Shown piece by piece: positions 18,012-26,335 of a stretch of DNA of 64,000 nt. Each line of letters opens with the position of its first letter. Position 1 is the first letter of the stretch. The stretch spans positions 1 to 64,000 of the forward strand of contig JBDZVD010000004.1 in the NCBI GenBank assembly GCA_040255525.1, read 5' to 3'. Below the pieces are notes generated by a model. The model did no database searches. It was not told the DNA's origin and saw only the letters and a list, made by a program, of their open reading frames with translations. Origin of the DNA: Rugosimonospora sp040255525 (GTDB lineage: Bacteria > Actinomycetota > Actinomycetes > Mycobacteriales > Micromonosporaceae). A program made the translations under genes and the position numbers.

Positions 18012-19331
18012 ATGGCCAGCCGCAAGGAAATCCTGGAGGTCGCCGGCCGCGAGGTCACAGTCACCAACCCCGACAAGGTGTTCTTCCCGCAGTCCGGTCG
18101 CACGAAGCTTGACGTGGTCCGCTACTACCTCGCCGTGGCGGACGGCGCACTGCGCGGCGTGGGTGACCGGCCGATGGCCCTCAAGCGGTACGTCAACGGC
18201 ATCGAGGGCGAAGCGTTCTACCAGAAGCGCGCACCGCAGTCCCGGCCGGAGTGGATCGGCACCGTCGAGCTGCGTTTCCCGTCCGGGCGTACCGCGCACG
18301 AAATCGTCGTCACCGACGCGGCGCAGCTTGCCTGGGTGGTCAACCTCGGCTGCGTCGACCTGCATCCGCACCCGGTCCGCGCGGCGGACGTGCAACACCC
18401 CGACGAACTGCGGGTCGATCTCGACCCGGTACCCGGGGTGCCCTGGTCGGACGTGCGCGAGGTCGCTCTGGTGGTACGCGAGACGCTGGCCGACTTCGGG
18501 CTGGCCGGGTGGCCGAAGACATCCGGTTCCCGCGGCTTCCACGTGTACTGCCGGATCGAACCGCGCTGGACGTTCCCCGAGGTGCGGCGAGCCGCCGTCG
18601 CGCTCGCCCGCGAGGTCGAGCAGCGGGTGCCGGGCCTGGCCACCAGCCGCTGGTGGAAGGAGGAGCGGCATGGCGTGTTCGTCGACTACAACCAGAACGC
18701 CAAGGACCGTACGACCGCGTCGGCGTACTCGGTGCGCCCTACCGCCGACGCCCGGGTCTCCGCACCCCTGCACTGGGACGAGGTGCCCGACTGCGTACCC
18801 GAGGACTTCACGATGGACAGCGTCCGCGACCGGTTCGCCCAGTCGGGTGACCCGTGGAGCGGTATCGACGGCGCACCCGGCTCCCTGACCGCACTGCTCG
18901 AACTCGCCGAACGGCTGCCGGACGCACCCCGGCCACCACACGTCGCCGAGCAGGACGGCGAACCGACCCGGGCGCGGCCGCCGACGAGGCGAGCGACGGC
19001 GGCCCGCGCCGTACCGGCACCCGCGCCGGGACAATCGAGCGGACCGACCGGACGCCGGCGCAGCGCCATGCCGCTGATCGAGATTGCGAGAGCCGCGCGT
19101 AAAGACGAGGCGATGGCCGGCCTGGAACGATGGAAGGCGCGGCACCCGCAGGTGTGGCAGTACCTGGAACCGGCGGACGTACTGGTCGACTCGATGCGCG
19201 GGCGCAGCAGCACGTGGACCCGTATCCGGCTGAACCTGCGCAACGTCCCCGAGGACGAGCGCCCCGCGCAGGAGCCCCTTGAGGTCGACTTCGACCCGTG
19301 GGGCGGCCGCCCGCCGACGGCGAACCCGTAG
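18012..19331 (+). CDS. LigD-type DNA polymerase/primase domain protein
   Basis: Stand-alone relative of the polymerase domain of LigD, the archaeo-eukaryotic primase-like enzyme that adds nucleotides during non-homologous end joining. 439 residues. Residues 1-280 show the family motifs in order: VTNPDKVFFP, LHPHPVRAADVQHPDELR, the metal-binding RVDLDPVPG (D-x-D), KTSGSRGFHVYCRI with the catalytic Ser-x-His, and DYNQNAKDRTTASAYSVRP. The middle (300-360) is disordered and the C-terminus (PLIEIARAARKDEAM onward) is a conserved actinobacterial extension. There is no ligase or nuclease domain, and no Ku gene is in the window. The repair role is inferred from the family. Confidence 0.88.
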   Translation: MASRKEILEVAGREVTVTNPDKVFFPQSGRTKLDVVRYYLAVADGALRGVGDRPMALKRYVNGIEGEAFYQKRAPQSRPEWIGTVELRFPSGRTAHEIVVTDAAQLAWVVNLGCVDLHPHPVRAADVQHPDELRVDLDPVPGVPWSDVREVALVVRETLADFGLAGWPKTSGSRGFHVYCRIEPRWTFPEVRRAAVALAREVEQRVPGLATSRWWKEERHGVFVDYNQNAKDRTTASAYSVRPTADARVSAPLHWDEVPDCVPEDFTMDSVRDRFAQSGDPWSGIDGAPGSLTALLELAERLPDAPRPPHVAEQDGEPTRARPPTRRATAARAVPAPAPGQSSGPTGRRRSAMPLIEIARAARKDEAMAGLERWKARHPQVWQYLEPADVLVDSMRGRSSTWTRIRLNLRNVPEDERPAQEPLEVDFDPWGGRPPTANP

Positions 19332-19684
19332 CGCGGGTACCTTCCCGCCGGTCTCCCGCGGCGCCCTCGGCGACCCCGTACCGGCGTTGTCGCGCACCCT
19401 CCACTGTCGACGATGGGGCCCCGGCGGGGTCGCGACGGCTCCCGCACACCGTCTGAAGGCGTGTCGCGCGGAAAAAAAATTGTTGACCACCGCCGGCCGC
19501 GATAACCGACCGGTCGATGTGGACATTGATTGCCGATCCCTTTATCGCACAACGGTTTTGTGCCTTTGCGAATCGGGTGGAGATAGCGCCGGAAGGCAGC
19601 CCGCGGATACGTCTACTGTGGAGAACGATCGACTTTCTGCGCGAATCGGTGGCGCTTAGGAGTTTCCCGGTGCACAGTAATGAC
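19332..19684. other. Intergenic, AT-rich stretch before the small protein
   Basis: About 350 bases. From 19471 there is a run of eight A residues followed by TTGTTGACC, unusual for this genome and possibly an UP element with a -35 box. No clear -10 at the normal spacing was found. No gene seen. Confidence 0.35.
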
Positions 19685-19888
19685 ATGAGTAACAGCGGGT
19701 CCGCCACCAGGTACTACTGGTGCCTCCGGCATAACCGCGTCGAGACGAGCGGCAACGCGTGCGCGGAGCGCTATCGGCTCGGGCCGTATGGCACCGAGGC
19801 CGAGGCGCAACACGCACTCGAGAAGGTCGCGGAGCGAAACGCGGAGTGGGACGCGGAGGACGCCCGCTGGTCAGGGGAGAGGTTGTGA
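19685..19888 (+). CDS. Small conserved actinobacterial protein (SPOR-like annotation)
   Basis: 67 residues: RYYWCLRHNRVETSGNAC, then RLGPYGTEAEAQHALEKV, and a C-terminal helix ERNAEWDAEDARW. The pattern with YYWCLRH-x-RVE and GPY is a widespread short actinobacterial protein of unknown function. The second part resembles an SPOR repeat (an S/T-x-A-E-A-E-x-A-L helix after a GPY strand). Two cysteines could bind metal but only one pair is present. ATG 19685 fits this alignment; a longer frame upstream is not supported. Confidence 0.65.
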   Translation: MSNSGSATRYYWCLRHNRVETSGNACAERYRLGPYGTEAEAQHALEKVAERNAEWDAEDARWSGERL

Positions 19889-19954
19889 ACGGGCCGGAAC
19901 AGGCCGACCCGCATCACAGCGATCTCCATAGGTTCTCTGAAGGAGAGAGACACT

Positions 19955-20572
19955 ATGGCCGTAGCGAATAAGGCCACGACCACACCGGCCGCGAAGCGCG
20001 CGGCTGCGAGGAAGACCGTAGCGGCCGCCGGTTCCACCGGGCGGAAGACCGCCACCAAGACCACCGCGGCCAAGCGCACGACCGCTGCCAAGAAGACCAC
20101 CGCGAGGAAGACAACCGCCACCAAGGCCCCGGCGAAGCGGGCTGCCGCGAAGAAGACGGCCAAGGCGGCACCGGCGAAGCGGACCACCGCCCGCAAGACC
20201 GCGCCCGCCAAGAAGGCGACGACGGCGAAGCGGACCACCGCCCGCAAGACCACCGCAGCAAAGAAGGCGGCCCCGGCGAAGCGGACCACCGCCAAGAAGA
20301 CGACTGCGGCCAAGAAGACCACCGCCGCCAAGAAGACCACGGCGGCGAAGCGGACCACCGCCCGCAAGAGCACCACGGCGAAGGCGACCACGGCCAAGCG
20401 GGCCACTCCGGCCAAACGCACCGCGAAGAAGGCGGCCCCGGCGAAGCGCGCCACCGCCACCAAGCGGACGAGCGCCGCCAGTTCCGGAACCCGTCGCACC
20501 GCCACCGCGAAGGCGATGCCGCGGCCGGCCCGACGCACGAGTTCCGCGCGGCGCACGCCCGCGTCGTCCTGA
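19955..20572 (+). CDS. Histone H1/HC2-like lysine-alanine-rich DNA-binding protein
   Basis: 205-residue, extremely basic protein built almost entirely of short K/T/A/P repeats of the types TTAAKK, TTARK and APAKR, with no other folded domain. This composition matches eukaryotic H1 tails, chlamydial HC2 and the C-terminal tails of mycobacterial-type HU (HupB); here no HU head is present. The expected role is non-specific nucleoid binding and compaction. A strong ribosome site (GAAGGAGAG) precedes ATG 19955. The repeats make the DNA itself repetitive and prone to expansion or contraction, so length may vary between strains. Last residues are arginine-rich instead of lysine-rich. Confidence 0.75.
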   Translation: MAVANKATTTPAAKRAAARKTVAAAGSTGRKTATKTTAAKRTTAAKKTTARKTTATKAPAKRAAAKKTAKAAPAKRTTARKTAPAKKATTAKRTTARKTTAAKKAAPAKRTTAKKTTAAKKTTAAKKTTAAKRTTARKSTTAKATTAKRATPAKRTAKKAAPAKRATATKRTSAASSGTRRTATAKAMPRPARRTSSARRTPASS

Positions 20573-21023
20573 CGCTCCGTTCTCTGGCGGAGACACCTCA
20601 ACAAACAACCGCATCGACGGGATGCCGGCCGTGCCGGCGCGTGCCGCGCGCTCGCTTCCGTCGCGCTTCACACCGCTCTGCGCCGCGAGTGTCCGGCTGC
20701 CTCCGCAGCCCGCTCGCGGCGCAGGCCGCTTCCCGGTGCGCGGCTTCCCGGCGGCGCAGTGCCCGCCGACGCGCTGAGCCTTTCCGTCGCGCGCCCGGTC
20801 GGCCCGCGCCCGGGCTGCCCGGCGTCGCCGGCCGCGCGTCCGGCGGCAGCACGGGCGATGCCGTAACCGTTTCCGGCCGGTACCGCGCCGCTCACCATTT
20901 CCCCGCATTGCCGGCGCCCACGCGTCGCCGGCCGATGCTTCGCATGACGGCGCCGTTATCCGCGGGGGGCGACGTGATACAAGTCGCCGCCGAGTAATCC
21001 TCCGATTCTGCGAGGATGAAGCC
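20573..21023. other. Intergenic, no supported feature
   Basis: About 450 bases between the histone-like gene and the F420 reductase gene. An arginine-rich open frame at 20641-20997 has no motif and reads like shadow coding of GC-rich DNA. No structured element was convincing. A promoter for the reductase should lie near 20940-21000. Confidence 0.4.
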
Positions 21024-21716
21024 ATGCCACTGGATCTGAGCACCCTTCCCGACGTCTCGCACCTGTCAGTCGGGATTCTCGGCGGCACCGGCGACCAGGG
21101 CCGTGGGCTCGCGTACCGGTTCGCCCGCGCCGGGCTGCGCGTCCGCATCGGTTCCCGGTCGGGGACGCGGGGCCGGGCCGCCGCGGAAGAACTCGCCGAA
21201 CTGCCGCGAGTCGCCCAGGGCCTGCTCACCGGAGGGGACAACGTCTACGCCTGTGGTGCCGACATTGTGATCATCGCGGTGCCGTGGGACGGCCACGGTG
21301 AACTGGTCGCCTCTCTCCGGCCGTTCCTGGCCGGCAAGGTGGTCGTGGACTGCGTGAACCCGCTCGGCTTCGACAAGCAGGGCCCGTATCCGCTGGCGGT
21401 GACCGAGGGCAGCGCCGCGCAGCAGGCCGCCGGGCTGCTTCCCGAGTCGACCGTGTGCGCGGCGTTCCATCACGTGAGTGCCGTGCTGCTCGCCGACCCG
21501 CAGGTCGGCAGCATCGCACTCGACGTGCTGGTGCTCGGCGAGGACCGGCAGGCGGTGGCACTGGTACAGGCGCTGGCCGGGCGCATCGACGGGATGCGCG
21601 GGGTGTACGCCGGCCGGCTGCGCAACGCCGGCCAGGTCGAGGCGTTGACCGCCAACCTCATCGCCATCAACAAGCGCTACAAGGCGCATGCCGGGGTGCG
21701 GCTCACCGACGTGTGA
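21024..21716 (+). CDS. npdG: NADPH-dependent F420 reductase
   Basis: Transfers hydride between NADPH and the deazaflavin F420, keeping reduced F420 available. 230 residues, the usual size. The N-terminal Rossmann motif is VGILGGTGDQGRGLAYRFA (residues 15-33) with the NADP-specific IGSRSGTRG loop after beta 2. DIVIIAVPWDGH and VVVDCVNPLGFDKQGPY are family signatures, and NLIAINKRYKAHAG closes the protein at the F420 site. F420 use agrees with the two PPOX-class proteins in the window. It stands alone, convergent with panB. Confidence 0.9.
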   Translation: MPLDLSTLPDVSHLSVGILGGTGDQGRGLAYRFARAGLRVRIGSRSGTRGRAAAEELAELPRVAQGLLTGGDNVYACGADIVIIAVPWDGHGELVASLRPFLAGKVVVDCVNPLGFDKQGPYPLAVTEGSAAQQAAGLLPESTVCAAFHHVSAVLLADPQVGSIALDVLVLGEDRQAVALVQALAGRIDGMRGVYAGRLRNAGQVEALTANLIAINKRYKAHAGVRLTDV

Positions 21717-21788
21717 GCCCTTTCCGGCACACCGCTCCGGCCCGGCGAACGGCCCGCAGCCGCACAACCGCCCGGCGGGGGCCGGCTG

Positions 21789-22628
21789 CTAGAAGGTGTG
21801 CTCCGGCCCCGGGAAGACGCCGTCGCGGACTTCCTCCGCGTACCGGGTGGTGGCTTCGCGCAGGACGCCGGCCAGATCCGCGTACCGCTTGACGAAACGC
21901 GGCAGGTGGCCGCCGGTGCGCAGGCCGGCCATGTCCTGCCAGACCAGCACCTGGGCGTCGGTGTGCGGCCCCGCACCGATGCCGATCGTCGGGACCGGCA
22001 CCTCGTGCGTGATGCGCTTGGCCACGTCGCCCGGGACCATCTCCAGCACCACCGCGAACGCGCCGGCCCGGACGACCGCATTGGCGTCCGCGACCACCTC
22101 GTCCGCCGCGTCGCCGCGCCCCTGCACCCGGTACCCGCCGAACACGTGTTCGCTCTGCGGGGTGAAGCCGATGTGCGCCATCACCGGGATGCCGGCGCCG
22201 GTCATCGCCTCGATGGCCGGCGCGGTGCGCCGGCCGCCCTCCAGCTTCACCGCGTGGCTGCCGCCCTCCTTCATGAACCGGACGGCCGTGCGCAGTGCCT
22301 GGCTGGGTCCTTCCTCGTACGAGCCGAACGGCAGGTCGGCCACGACCAGCGACCGGGATGTGGCGCCGACCACTGCCCGTACCAACGGGATCAGCTCATC
22401 CACGGTGACCGGCAGGGTGGTCGGGTAGCCGAACACGTTGTTCGCGGCCGAGTCGCCGACCAGCAGCACCGGGATGCCGGCCGCGTCGAAGATGCCGGCG
22501 GTGTACTGGTCGTAGCTGGTGAGCATGGCCCACTTCTCGCCACGTTCCTTGGCCAGGCGCAGATCGCGGGTGCGCACCCGACGGGTGGCGGGCCCACCGT
22601 ACAGCGACGGTACGGAATCCTGGGACAT
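21789..22628 (-). CDS. panB: 3-methyl-2-oxobutanoate hydroxymethyltransferase
   Basis: First committed step of pantothenate synthesis: transfers a hydroxymethyl group from methylene-tetrahydrofolate to 2-oxoisovalerate to make ketopantoate. 279 residues, TIM barrel. Signatures are KWAMLTSYDQYTAGIFDAAG, the metal-binding VGDSAANNVFGYPTT, ADLPFGSYEEGP, GGSHAVKLEGG and the catalytic Glu region VLEMVPGDVAKRIT. ATG 22628 has an AGGAGA ribosome site. The neighbour upstream is nadE, 84 bases away on the same strand, so the two may be co-transcribed. The panB-near-glnA2/glnE context is conserved in actinobacteria. Confidence 0.96.
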   Translation of the reverse strand: MSQDSVPSLYGGPATRRVRTRDLRLAKERGEKWAMLTSYDQYTAGIFDAAGIPVLLVGDSAANNVFGYPTTLPVTVDELIPLVRAVVGATSRSLVVADLPFGSYEEGPSQALRTAVRFMKEGGSHAVKLEGGRRTAPAIEAMTGAGIPVMAHIGFTPQSEHVFGGYRVQGRGDAADEVVADANAVVRAGAFAVVLEMVPGDVAKRITHEVPVPTIGIGAGPHTDAQVLVWQDMAGLRTGGHLPRFVKRYADLAGVLREATTRYAEEVRDGVFPGPEHTF

Positions 22629-22712
22629 CGATGTCTCCTGTCGATCCTCGAGGCCGCGCCTGTGCGGTCCCCGGGTACATCGCCGATCGTCGCACCCGCT
22701 CCGGCCGCCGCG

Positions 22713-24638
22713 TCAGGTCTGAGTGGAGGATTTCACAGGATCGTGTGCCGGGGCGGTGACCTGGACTGCGCCCTCCCGGTACCGGTTGGTGATGGGCAGC
22801 CGCCGGTCGCGCCCGAACGCCTTGACCGAGATCTTGGTGCCCGGTGCCGACTGCCTCCGCTTGTACTCCGCCAGGTCGACCAGGCGCAGCACGCGGTCCA
22901 CCATCGCCGCGTCGTGCCCGGCCAGGATCAGGTCCTCCCGCCCGAGGTCGCCGTCGATGTACCCGGCCAGGATCGGGTCGAGCTTGCCGTAGTCGGGCAG
23001 CGAGTCGGTGTCCAGTTGTCCCGGGCGCAGCTCCGCGCTGGGCGGCTTGCTGATCGTGTTCTCCGGGATCGGCGGCTGCTCGCCGCGCCGTACCGCCTCC
23101 TCGTTGCGCCAGATGGCCAGCCGCCAGACCATCGTCTTGAAGACGTCCTTGAGCGGGTTGAACCCGCCGACCGAGTCCCCGTACAGGGTCGAGTAGCCGA
23201 CCGCCAGCTCGCTCTTGTTGCCGGTGGTCAGGACCAGGTGATCCTCCTGATTGGACAGTGCCATGAGGACGATTCCGCGGACGCGGGCCTGCAGGTTCTC
23301 CACGGCCAGCCCGGACAGCGGGCTGCCGGCCTCGGCCATGTTGGTCAGGAAGGCGTCCACCATCGGCTGGATCGGCTGTACCCGGTAGTTCAGGCCGGTC
23401 CGCTTGGCCAGGTCGGCGGCGTCGTCCTTGGAGTGCTCCGACGAGTACGCGCTGGGCATCGACACGCCGACCACGTTGGCCGCGCCGAGCGCGTCACAGG
23501 CGATCGTGGCGACCACGGCCGAGTCGATGCCGCCGGAGACCGCGATCACCACCGACGGGAACCTGTTCTTGTGTACGTAGTCGCGCAGCCCGTGTACCAG
23601 CGCCTGCCACACCTCGGCCTCGTCGACCACCCGGTCGGCCATGCCGCCGTCGGCGGCCGGCGACGCAAAGGCCGGCAGCGTGCCCGAGACCCGTACCCGC
23701 TCGACGCGCATCGCGTCGCGAACCCCGGCCGCGTGCCGTGCGGCCGCCCCGGCACCGGACTGCGAGTCGCTGTCCACCTCGTCGTCGAACACGTCCGCCG
23801 GCCCCGGACCGCCGGAGTCCACGGCGGACTCGGGCAGTTCCAGGTCGTGTACCAGCAACTGCTCGGTGAACTGGGCGCCCCGGGCGAGCAGGTTGCCGTC
23901 CGCGTCGACGATCAGCGAGTCCCCGTCGAACACGAGTTCGTCCTGGCCGCCGATCATGTTGACGTAGGCCACCGCGGCGCCGGCCTCCCGGGCCCGCCGG
24001 GCGACCATCGAGAGCCGGACGTCGTCCTTGTTCAACTCGTACGGCGACGCGTTGATGTTCACCACCAGCCCCACCCCGGCCTGCCGGGCCACCGCGAACG
24101 GCCCACCGGCCTGCCAGATGTCCTCGCACACGGTCAGCGCCACGTCCACGCCGCCGATCCGGGCCACGGTCAGGGTGTCGCCCGGCACGAAGTAGCGGTT
24201 CTCGTCGAACACGCCGTAGTTGGGCAGGTGGTGCTTGAAGTACGTGGCCACGACCCGGCCGCCGTACAGCAGCGCGAGGGCGTCGCGCGGGCCGCGGTCG
24301 ACCGGCGACGGTACGCCCTCGGGCGGGCCGCCGATCGTCACCGTGGCGCCCAGCCGGGCCGGGCCGTCCGCGTCCACGTACCCGACGACGGTCGGCAACT
24401 CACCCAGGCCGTCGGCGGCCAGATCCGCGGCGAGCTGGCGGAGCGTGTCGCGGGAGGCGGCCACGAACGACTCCCGGAAGACCAGATCCTCCACCGGGTA
24501 TCCGGTGAGCATCATTTCGGGGAACGCGACCAGGTGTGCCCCGGCGTCCGCGGCCCGGCGGGTCCACTCGCGGATCACCGCGGCGTTCCCCGGGATGTCG
24601 CCTACCACCGAATTGACCTGGGCCAGAGCGATGCGCAT
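22713..24638 (-). CDS. nadE: Glutamine-dependent NAD+ synthetase
   Basis: Converts nicotinate adenine dinucleotide to NAD+ using glutamine as ammonia source. 641 residues, two domains. The N-terminal carbon-nitrogen hydrolase (1-260) has the Glu-Lys-Cys triad in FPEMMLTGYPVED, KHHLPNYGVFDE and TVCEDIWQAGG. The C-terminal ATP pyrophosphatase domain has the P-loop VIAVSGGIDSAVVATIA and TTGNKSELAVGYSTLYGD. Between them an acidic low-complexity linker (around residues 275-340, ESAVDSGGPGPADVF) is longer than usual. The start is ATG 24638 (MRIALAQ), with GGAGG ten bases upstream; ATG 24647 is an alternative. Confidence 0.95.
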   Translation of the reverse strand: MRIALAQVNSVVGDIPGNAAVIREWTRRAADAGAHLVAFPEMMLTGYPVEDLVFRESFVAASRDTLRQLAADLAADGLGELPTVVGYVDADGPARLGATVTIGGPPEGVPSPVDRGPRDALALLYGGRVVATYFKHHLPNYGVFDENRYFVPGDTLTVARIGGVDVALTVCEDIWQAGGPFAVARQAGVGLVVNINASPYELNKDDVRLSMVARRAREAGAAVAYVNMIGGQDELVFDGDSLIVDADGNLLARGAQFTEQLLVHDLELPESAVDSGGPGPADVFDDEVDSDSQSGAGAAARHAAGVRDAMRVERVRVSGTLPAFASPAADGGMADRVVDEAEVWQALVHGLRDYVHKNRFPSVVIAVSGGIDSAVVATIACDALGAANVVGVSMPSAYSSEHSKDDAADLAKRTGLNYRVQPIQPMVDAFLTNMAEAGSPLSGLAVENLQARVRGIVLMALSNQEDHLVLTTGNKSELAVGYSTLYGDSVGGFNPLKDVFKTMVWRLAIWRNEEAVRRGEQPPIPENTISKPPSAELRPGQLDTDSLPDYGKLDPILAGYIDGDLGREDLILAGHDAAMVDRVLRLVDLAEYKRRQSAPGTKISVKAFGRDRRLPITNRYREGAVQVTAPAHDPVKSSTQT

Positions 24639-24778
24639 AGTCGCCATGCCTCCATCTTCTCTCAGTGGATCGCCCTGGACACCCGCTGGGGGACGCCGCC
24701 CGCGAGCGGTCCCGGCCGCGCTGGTCGGGAGTACCGTGGGGCACCCCGGCGGCACGGTGGCGGCCGTGGATCGATGGC

Positions 24779-24794
24779 GTAACGTCGGCGTAAC
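24779..24794 (+). promoter_or_regulatory. Weak GlnR-like tandem half sites upstream of glnA2
   Basis: GTAAC at 24779-24783 and again at 24790-24794, with exactly six bases between, the spacing of GlnR half sites. The expected GAAAC partner is absent, so this may be chance. It lies about 70 bases before the glnA2 start. Confidence 0.2.
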
Positions 24795-24861
24795 CGGACC
24801 GGGGGAGACTTGCCCGGTTGGGACCTTTTCAATCGGGCCCACATGGCGTCGAGGGGTTGAG

Positions 24862-26214
24862 GTGGACCGTCAGCAGGAGTTCGTGCTCCGTACCCTGGAA
24901 GAGCGTGACATCCGGTTTGTCCGGCTGTGGTTCACCGACGTGCTCGGCACGCTGAAGTCGGTCAGCGTGGCGCCCGCGGAACTGGAGGCCGCCTTCGACG
25001 AGGGCATCGGCTTCGACGGCTCGGCGATCGAGGGCTTCGCCCGGGTGCACGAGTCGGACATGGTGGCCATGCCCGACCCGACGACCTTCCAGGTCTTCCC
25101 GTTCGAGGGCGGTGGCAGCGGCGAGAGCGCCCGGATGTTCTGCGACATCCTGCTGCCCGACGGCTCGCCGTCCTGGGCCGACCCCCGGCACGTGCTGCGC
25201 CGGGCGCTGTCCAAGGCGGCGGAGAAGGGCTTCACCTTCTACACCCATCCGGAGATCGAGTTCTTCCTGCTGGAGTCGCTGCCCCCGGACGGCGCCGCCC
25301 CCGTTCCGGTCGACGCCGGCGGGTACTTCGACCACACCACCCACGCGGTGGCCCGCGACTTCCGCCGCCAGGCGGTGCTGGCCCTGGAGCGGATCGGCAT
25401 CTCGGTGGAGTTCAGCCACCACGAGGTGGCGCCGGGGCAGCAGGAGATCGACCTGCGCTACGCGGACGCTCTCGCCACGGCCGACAACATCATGACCTTC
25501 CGGCACGTGGTCAAGGAGGTCGCCCTGACCCAGTCGGTCGAGGCGTCGTTCATGCCCAAGCCGTTCACCGACCAGCCGGGCAGCGGGATGCACACCCACC
25601 TGTCGCTGTTCGAGGGGGAGCGCAACGCGTTCCACGACGGCGGCGACCCGATGAAGCTGTCCAAGGTCGCCCGCGCGTTCATCGCCGGCCTGCTCGTGCA
25701 CGCCCGGGAATACACCGCGGTGACCAACCAGTGGGTCAACTCCTACAAGCGGCTGTTCCCCCAGGCGCTGCCGGACCAGATCACCGAGTCGCCGGCGTAC
25801 GTGTGCTGGGGTCACCTCAACCGCTCCGCACTGGTGCGGGTGCCGGCCTACGGCAAGCCGAACTCGGCGCGGGTCGAGGTGCGCTCACCCGACTCCGCGT
25901 GCAACCCGTACCTGGCCTTCGCCGTCATGCTCGGTGCCGGGCTCAAGGGCATCGAGGAGGGGTACGAGCTGCCGCCGGGCGCCGAGGACGACGTGTCGGC
26001 GCTGTCCGACGCCGAGCGCAAGGCGATGGGGTACGAGTCGCTGCCGCAGAACCTGTCCGAGGCGATCGAGGCGCTGGCCGGCTCGGAGCTGGTGGCCGAG
26101 GTGCTCGGCGAGCACGTGTTCGACTTCTTCCTGCGCAACAAGCGGCAGGAGTGGGAGCAGTTCCGCCACCGGGTCACCCGGTACGAGCGGCAGCGGTACC
26201 TCGGCCTGATGTAG
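24862..26214 (+). CDS. glnA2: Glutamine synthetase, GlnA2 type
   Basis: Glutamine synthetase homologue of 450 residues. Metal- and substrate-binding motifs are present: GFDGSAIEGFARVHESDM, the Glu pair in FTFYTHPEIEFFLLE, HHEVAPGQQEIDLRY, MPKPFTDQPGSGMHTH and NRSALVRVPAYG. The adenylylation tyrosine motif (LYDLPP) of GlnA1 is absent from the corresponding C-terminal loop, which reads ALSDAERKAMGYESL, so GlnE should not control it this way. In the actinobacteria studied this paralogue contributes little to glutamine supply; a role in related gamma-glutamyl chemistry remains possible. Start GTG 24862 has GAGGGG in front. It lies between nadE and ldcA. Confidence 0.92.
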   Translation: MDRQQEFVLRTLEERDIRFVRLWFTDVLGTLKSVSVAPAELEAAFDEGIGFDGSAIEGFARVHESDMVAMPDPTTFQVFPFEGGGSGESARMFCDILLPDGSPSWADPRHVLRRALSKAAEKGFTFYTHPEIEFFLLESLPPDGAAPVPVDAGGYFDHTTHAVARDFRRQAVLALERIGISVEFSHHEVAPGQQEIDLRYADALATADNIMTFRHVVKEVALTQSVEASFMPKPFTDQPGSGMHTHLSLFEGERNAFHDGGDPMKLSKVARAFIAGLLVHAREYTAVTNQWVNSYKRLFPQALPDQITESPAYVCWGHLNRSALVRVPAYGKPNSARVEVRSPDSACNPYLAFAVMLGAGLKGIEEGYELPPGAEDDVSALSDAERKAMGYESLPQNLSEAIEALAGSELVAEVLGEHVFDFFLRNKRQEWEQFRHRVTRYERQRYLGLM

Positions 26215-26335
26215 CGGTCCGCATCGGCTGAATCCCCGGTTGCCGGCCGGACTCGCGGTCGTCGCACCCCGGCCCGCGCAGCGCCGCCGGGCGGTAACGC
26301 CGGGCGGAGAGGGCCGGCGCGGGAGGGTACGGGTC

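Noticed and set aside
20641..20997. Arginine-rich open frame between the histone-like gene and npdG
   Set aside because: No ribosome site, no motif, biased composition typical of non-coding GC-rich DNA.
21798..24782. A roughly 1000-codon open frame on the plus strand antisense to panB and nadE
   Set aside because: It runs opposite two well-recognised genes, has no domain, and shows the arginine/alanine/glycine composition of shadow reading in GC-rich DNA.
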